This document shows, piece after piece, positions 61,913-64,000 of a DNA stretch of 64,000 bases. Location of the stretch: contig NZ_JBIWCW010000001.1 of NCBI RefSeq assembly GCF_044761665.1, positions 62,001 to 126,000 of the forward strand. Direction: 5' to 3'. The notes below the pieces were generated by a model. That model worked only from the letters and a program-made list of their open reading frames with translations. It was not told where the DNA came from and ran no database searches. Source of the DNA: Peribacillus sp044761665 (GTDB lineage Bacteria > Bacillota > Bacilli > Bacillales > DSM-1321). The translations under genes and the position numbers were made by a program. Each line of letters starts with the position of its first letter. The stretch's first letter is position 1.

Positions 61913-62368
61913 ATGAAAAAAAATATTGCTGCAGCTATAGAAGAAGAAATTCAAACGGAGGAATTTCAGGTTCCGGCTTTCGGCTACGAACTGATCAGAG
62001 AATTTTTATTGAACGATATTCTCGGGAATGACTCTTATCAAATCCTATATTGGGCAGGTAAACAACTAGCAAGGAAATTCCCGTTGAATGGCGAACAGGA
62101 GCTAGCTGCGTTTTTCCATAATGCAGGCTGGGGCCATCTTGAAATCATAAAGCTTTCCAAAACCGAGATGGAACTATCCTTATCTGGAGATATGATCAGC
62201 CGTCGTTTAGATTTATATCCTGACGCTCACTTCCAATTAGAAGCTGGCTTCCTTGCCGAGCAATTTTCCCTACAAAAAAAGTTTCTCAGTGAAGCTACGG
62301 AAGAAATCAAACGTCGTTCCAAAAAAGTTGACTTCACTATCCGATGGGATCCAAAAGATTCTATTTAA
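61913..62368 (+). CDS. yslB: YslB (DUF2507)
   Basis: 151 aa, AGAGGCG upstream of the ATG. Matches the DUF2507 family beside sdhC in Bacillus: VPAFGYELIREFLLNDILG near 22, YWAGKQLARKFP near 48, LEAGFLAEQFSLQK near 115. It is related to the heme-NO-binding-like V4R fold family in other clades, but the function is unknown. Confidence 0.88.
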   Translation: MKKNIAAAIEEEIQTEEFQVPAFGYELIREFLLNDILGNDSYQILYWAGKQLARKFPLNGEQELAAFFHNAGWGHLEIIKLSKTEMELSLSGDMISRRLDLYPDAHFQLEAGFLAEQFSLQKKFLSEATEEIKRRSKKVDFTIRWDPKDSI

Positions 62369-62379
62369 TCAAGCATTCC

Positions 62380-62435
62380 CCCCCTTCAAAACGATGCCTA
62401 AGTTAAGGCAACTTGCTCTGAAGGGGGCTTTTTTT
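62380..62435 (+). terminator. Terminator of yslB
   Basis: CCCCCTTCA pairs with TGAAGGGGG, then CTTTTTTTC. Confidence 0.8.
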
Positions 62436-62599
62436 CTGTGATATTCCAAGTGAAAATCTTCCATTCCAAAGAGCTGGACTCCTCCCATCATTGACACGAA
62501 ACAGAATTTATCCTACACAAGAAAGAACTTGATGAGGTAGAAATACAATATAATATGAAGAAACTAATCTTTTTTCTCTGAAATAGATGCTCGTAGACT

Positions 62600-62665
62600 T
62601 CAAAAAAAGAAGTCAAATAACCTAAGTCCCCTTCATTTAGGACTTACATTATCGGACTTCCTTTT
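62600..62665 (-). terminator. Terminator of the opp genes
   Basis: The minus strand pairs GAAGTC with GACTTC and an inner AAGTCC with GGACTT, followed by TTTTTTT, just after the oppF stop. Confidence 0.7.
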
Positions 62666-62678
62666 TCGTGAGCGATAA

Positions 62679-63617
62679 TCACTTAGTACCGTTACTTTGG
62701 AATTGGTGGAATTCCCATTCTGAGCACAAAACGAAGTGTCCTGGCTTTACTTCACGCATTTTCACTTCTTCATCCGCCTTATAAGCATGTGTGGCGGGGT
62801 TATAGGCTTTCCTTTGCCTAGTCCGTTCCAATTCTGGATCCGGAAGCGGAATCGCAGATAACAAGGATTGAGTATACGGATGTAACGGATTGTTATAGAG
62901 CTCATCACTTGGTGCAAGCTCCACTAACTTACCAAAGTACATCACGCCGATCCTGTCACTGATGTATTTGACCATCGATAGGTCGTGGGCAATGAACAAG
63001 TATGTTAGATTTTTTTCTTTTTGAAGTTTTTTCAAAAGATTGACGACCTGTGCCTGAATGGACACGTCCAAAGCGGAAATCGGTTCATCTGCGATAATGA
63101 ATTCCGGTTCCACAGCAAGGGCCCGTGCAATTCCGATACGTTGACGCTGTCCTCCCGAGAATTCATGTGGATACCGATTTGCATGCTCACGGTTTAATCC
63201 AACTGTTTCGAGCAAATGATATACCCGTTCTAAACGCTCTTTATTTGTTTTAGCTAGACCATGGTTATCGATACCCTCTGCGATGATGTCGACAACCTTC
63301 ATTTTAGGATTTAGCGAAGCATAGGGATCTTGAAAGATCATTTGCATTTTTCTGTTCATATCTTTCAGTTTTTTCTTGGATTTCTTTCCATGGACACTTT
63401 CCCCTTTGAAAAGGACCTCTCCATCTGTTGCATCATACAAGCGGATGATCGTCCGACCGGTTGTCGATTTGCCGCATCCTGATTCTCCAACAAATCCTAG
63501 CGTTTCCCCTTGATAAATATCAAAAGAAATATCATCGATTGCTTTTACCATATTGGGTTTGCCATTATTGAAGTATTGTTTTAAATGTTTGACTTCCACT
63601 AATTTTTCACGTTCCAT
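62679..63617 (-). CDS. oppF: Oligopeptide ABC transporter ATPase OppF
   Basis: 312 aa. Walker A GESGCGKSTTGR near 44, signature SGGQRQRIGIARAL near 152, Walker B EFIIADEPISALD near 175 and the C-terminal OppD/F extension (LELAPSDELYNNPLHPYTQ). It energises peptide import. It overlaps oppD by one base. Confidence 0.93.
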   Translation of the reverse strand: MEREKLVEVKHLKQYFNNGKPNMVKAIDDISFDIYQGETLGFVGESGCGKSTTGRTIIRLYDATDGEVLFKGESVHGKKSKKKLKDMNRKMQMIFQDPYASLNPKMKVVDIIAEGIDNHGLAKTNKERLERVYHLLETVGLNREHANRYPHEFSGGQRQRIGIARALAVEPEFIIADEPISALDVSIQAQVVNLLKKLQKEKNLTYLFIAHDLSMVKYISDRIGVMYFGKLVELAPSDELYNNPLHPYTQSLLSAIPLPDPELERTRQRKAYNPATHAYKADEEVKMREVKPGHFVLCSEWEFHQFQSNGTK

Positions 63618-64000
63618 TATTTAGCTACCCCCTGAACGAATTGCTTCATGCGTTTTTGAACAGCTAGAGGTGGTGTCACCTCAGGCGCATCCGGATGTAA
63701 AAGCCAAGTTGCTGCATAATGCGTATCGGATATTTTGAAAACGGGTGGCTGTTGTTCCAGATCAATCTGCATTGCATACTCGTTCCTTGGAGCAAAGGCA
63801 TCACCTTTTGGTGGGTTCAACAGATTGGGTGGTGTGCCAGGAATCGTATACAGCTCTTGTTCCCCTGTATCGTCAAGGCTTGGCATCGAGCTGATGAGTC
63901 CCCATGTGTATGGATGCTGCGGATTATAAAAAATCTCATCCGCCGTACCTATTTCAACGATTTTCCCTGCATACATCACAGCTACACGATCTGCTATGTT
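63617..64000 (-). CDS. oppD: Oligopeptide ABC transporter ATPase OppD (C-terminal part, cut by window edge)
   Basis: 128 residues of the C-terminal region are visible, with the frame open to the right edge (NIADRVAVMYAGKIVEIG). It has the OppD/F C-terminal signature NPQHPYTWGLISSMP near the middle. The Walker motifs are outside the window. It is followed by oppF with a TAATG overlap. Confidence 0.9.
   Translation of the reverse strand, partial: NIADRVAVMYAGKIVEIGTADEIFYNPQHPYTWGLISSMPSLDDTGEQELYTIPGTPPNLLNPPKGDAFAPRNEYAMQIDLEQQPPVFKISDTHYAATWLLHPDAPEVTPPLAVQKRMKQFVQGVAK

Overview
The window is chromosomal DNA from an endospore-forming, low-to-moderate GC member of the Bacillaceae. Spore genes (spoVID, ysxE, gerM, gerE), two T-box leaders, sigma-A/E/F/K-type promoters and a gene order close to the Bacillus subtilis folC-to-sdh segment all point there. 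The exact genus cannot be fixed from the sequence; a Peribacillus- or Neobacillus-like bacillus is plausible.

Layout. 1-7.6 kb is a type IV pilus-like locus: a minus-strand operon (573-aa acidic membrane protein, PRC-barrel protein, VanW protein, and the N-terminus of a PilB/GspE ATPase that runs off the left edge), divergent from three plus-strand prepilin-like genes. 7.6-14 kb holds an ankyrin-repeat membrane protein, a 1132-aa secreted multidomain protein and a membrane GGDEF diguanylate cyclase. 14-20.7 kb is folC, a pair of overlapping ATP-grasp genes, and valS with its T-box. 20.8-23.7 kb is ysxE and spoVID. 23.8-30.1 kb is the hemAXCDBL operon. 30.3-40 kb holds ysxD, ysxC, lonA, lonB, clpX, tig and ysoA. 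40.2-48.7 kb is the ilvBHC-leuABCD operon behind a Leu T-box, with a promoter, a cre site and a CodY-like box. 48.8-52.1 kb is a loose accessory block (M15 peptidase, GNAT, small proteins, two tRNA-Arg units). 52.2-62.4 kb is ysnB, rdgB, an rph remnant, gerM, racE, gerE, ysmA, a 5'-nucleotidase-like gene, sdhCAB and yslB. The right edge holds oppF and part of oppD.

How it fits together. Most of the window is housekeeping: tetrapyrrole synthesis, branched-chain amino acids, succinate dehydrogenase, AAA+ proteolysis (LonA, LonB, ClpX), protein folding and spore formation. The unusual parts are (i) the pilus locus, whose ATPase begins with two copies of an MshEN-like motif of the kind that binds c-di-GMP, with a GGDEF gene about 11 kb away; (ii) the tandem ATP-grasp genes separating valS from folC; (iii) a decayed RNase PH gene exactly where rph is expected; and (iv) a stack of recognisable regulatory elements at ilvB, gerE, spoVID, lonB, lonA and the tRNA-Arg copies. 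Several gene starts have been moved from the longest open frame to a position supported by a ribosome binding site and family length.
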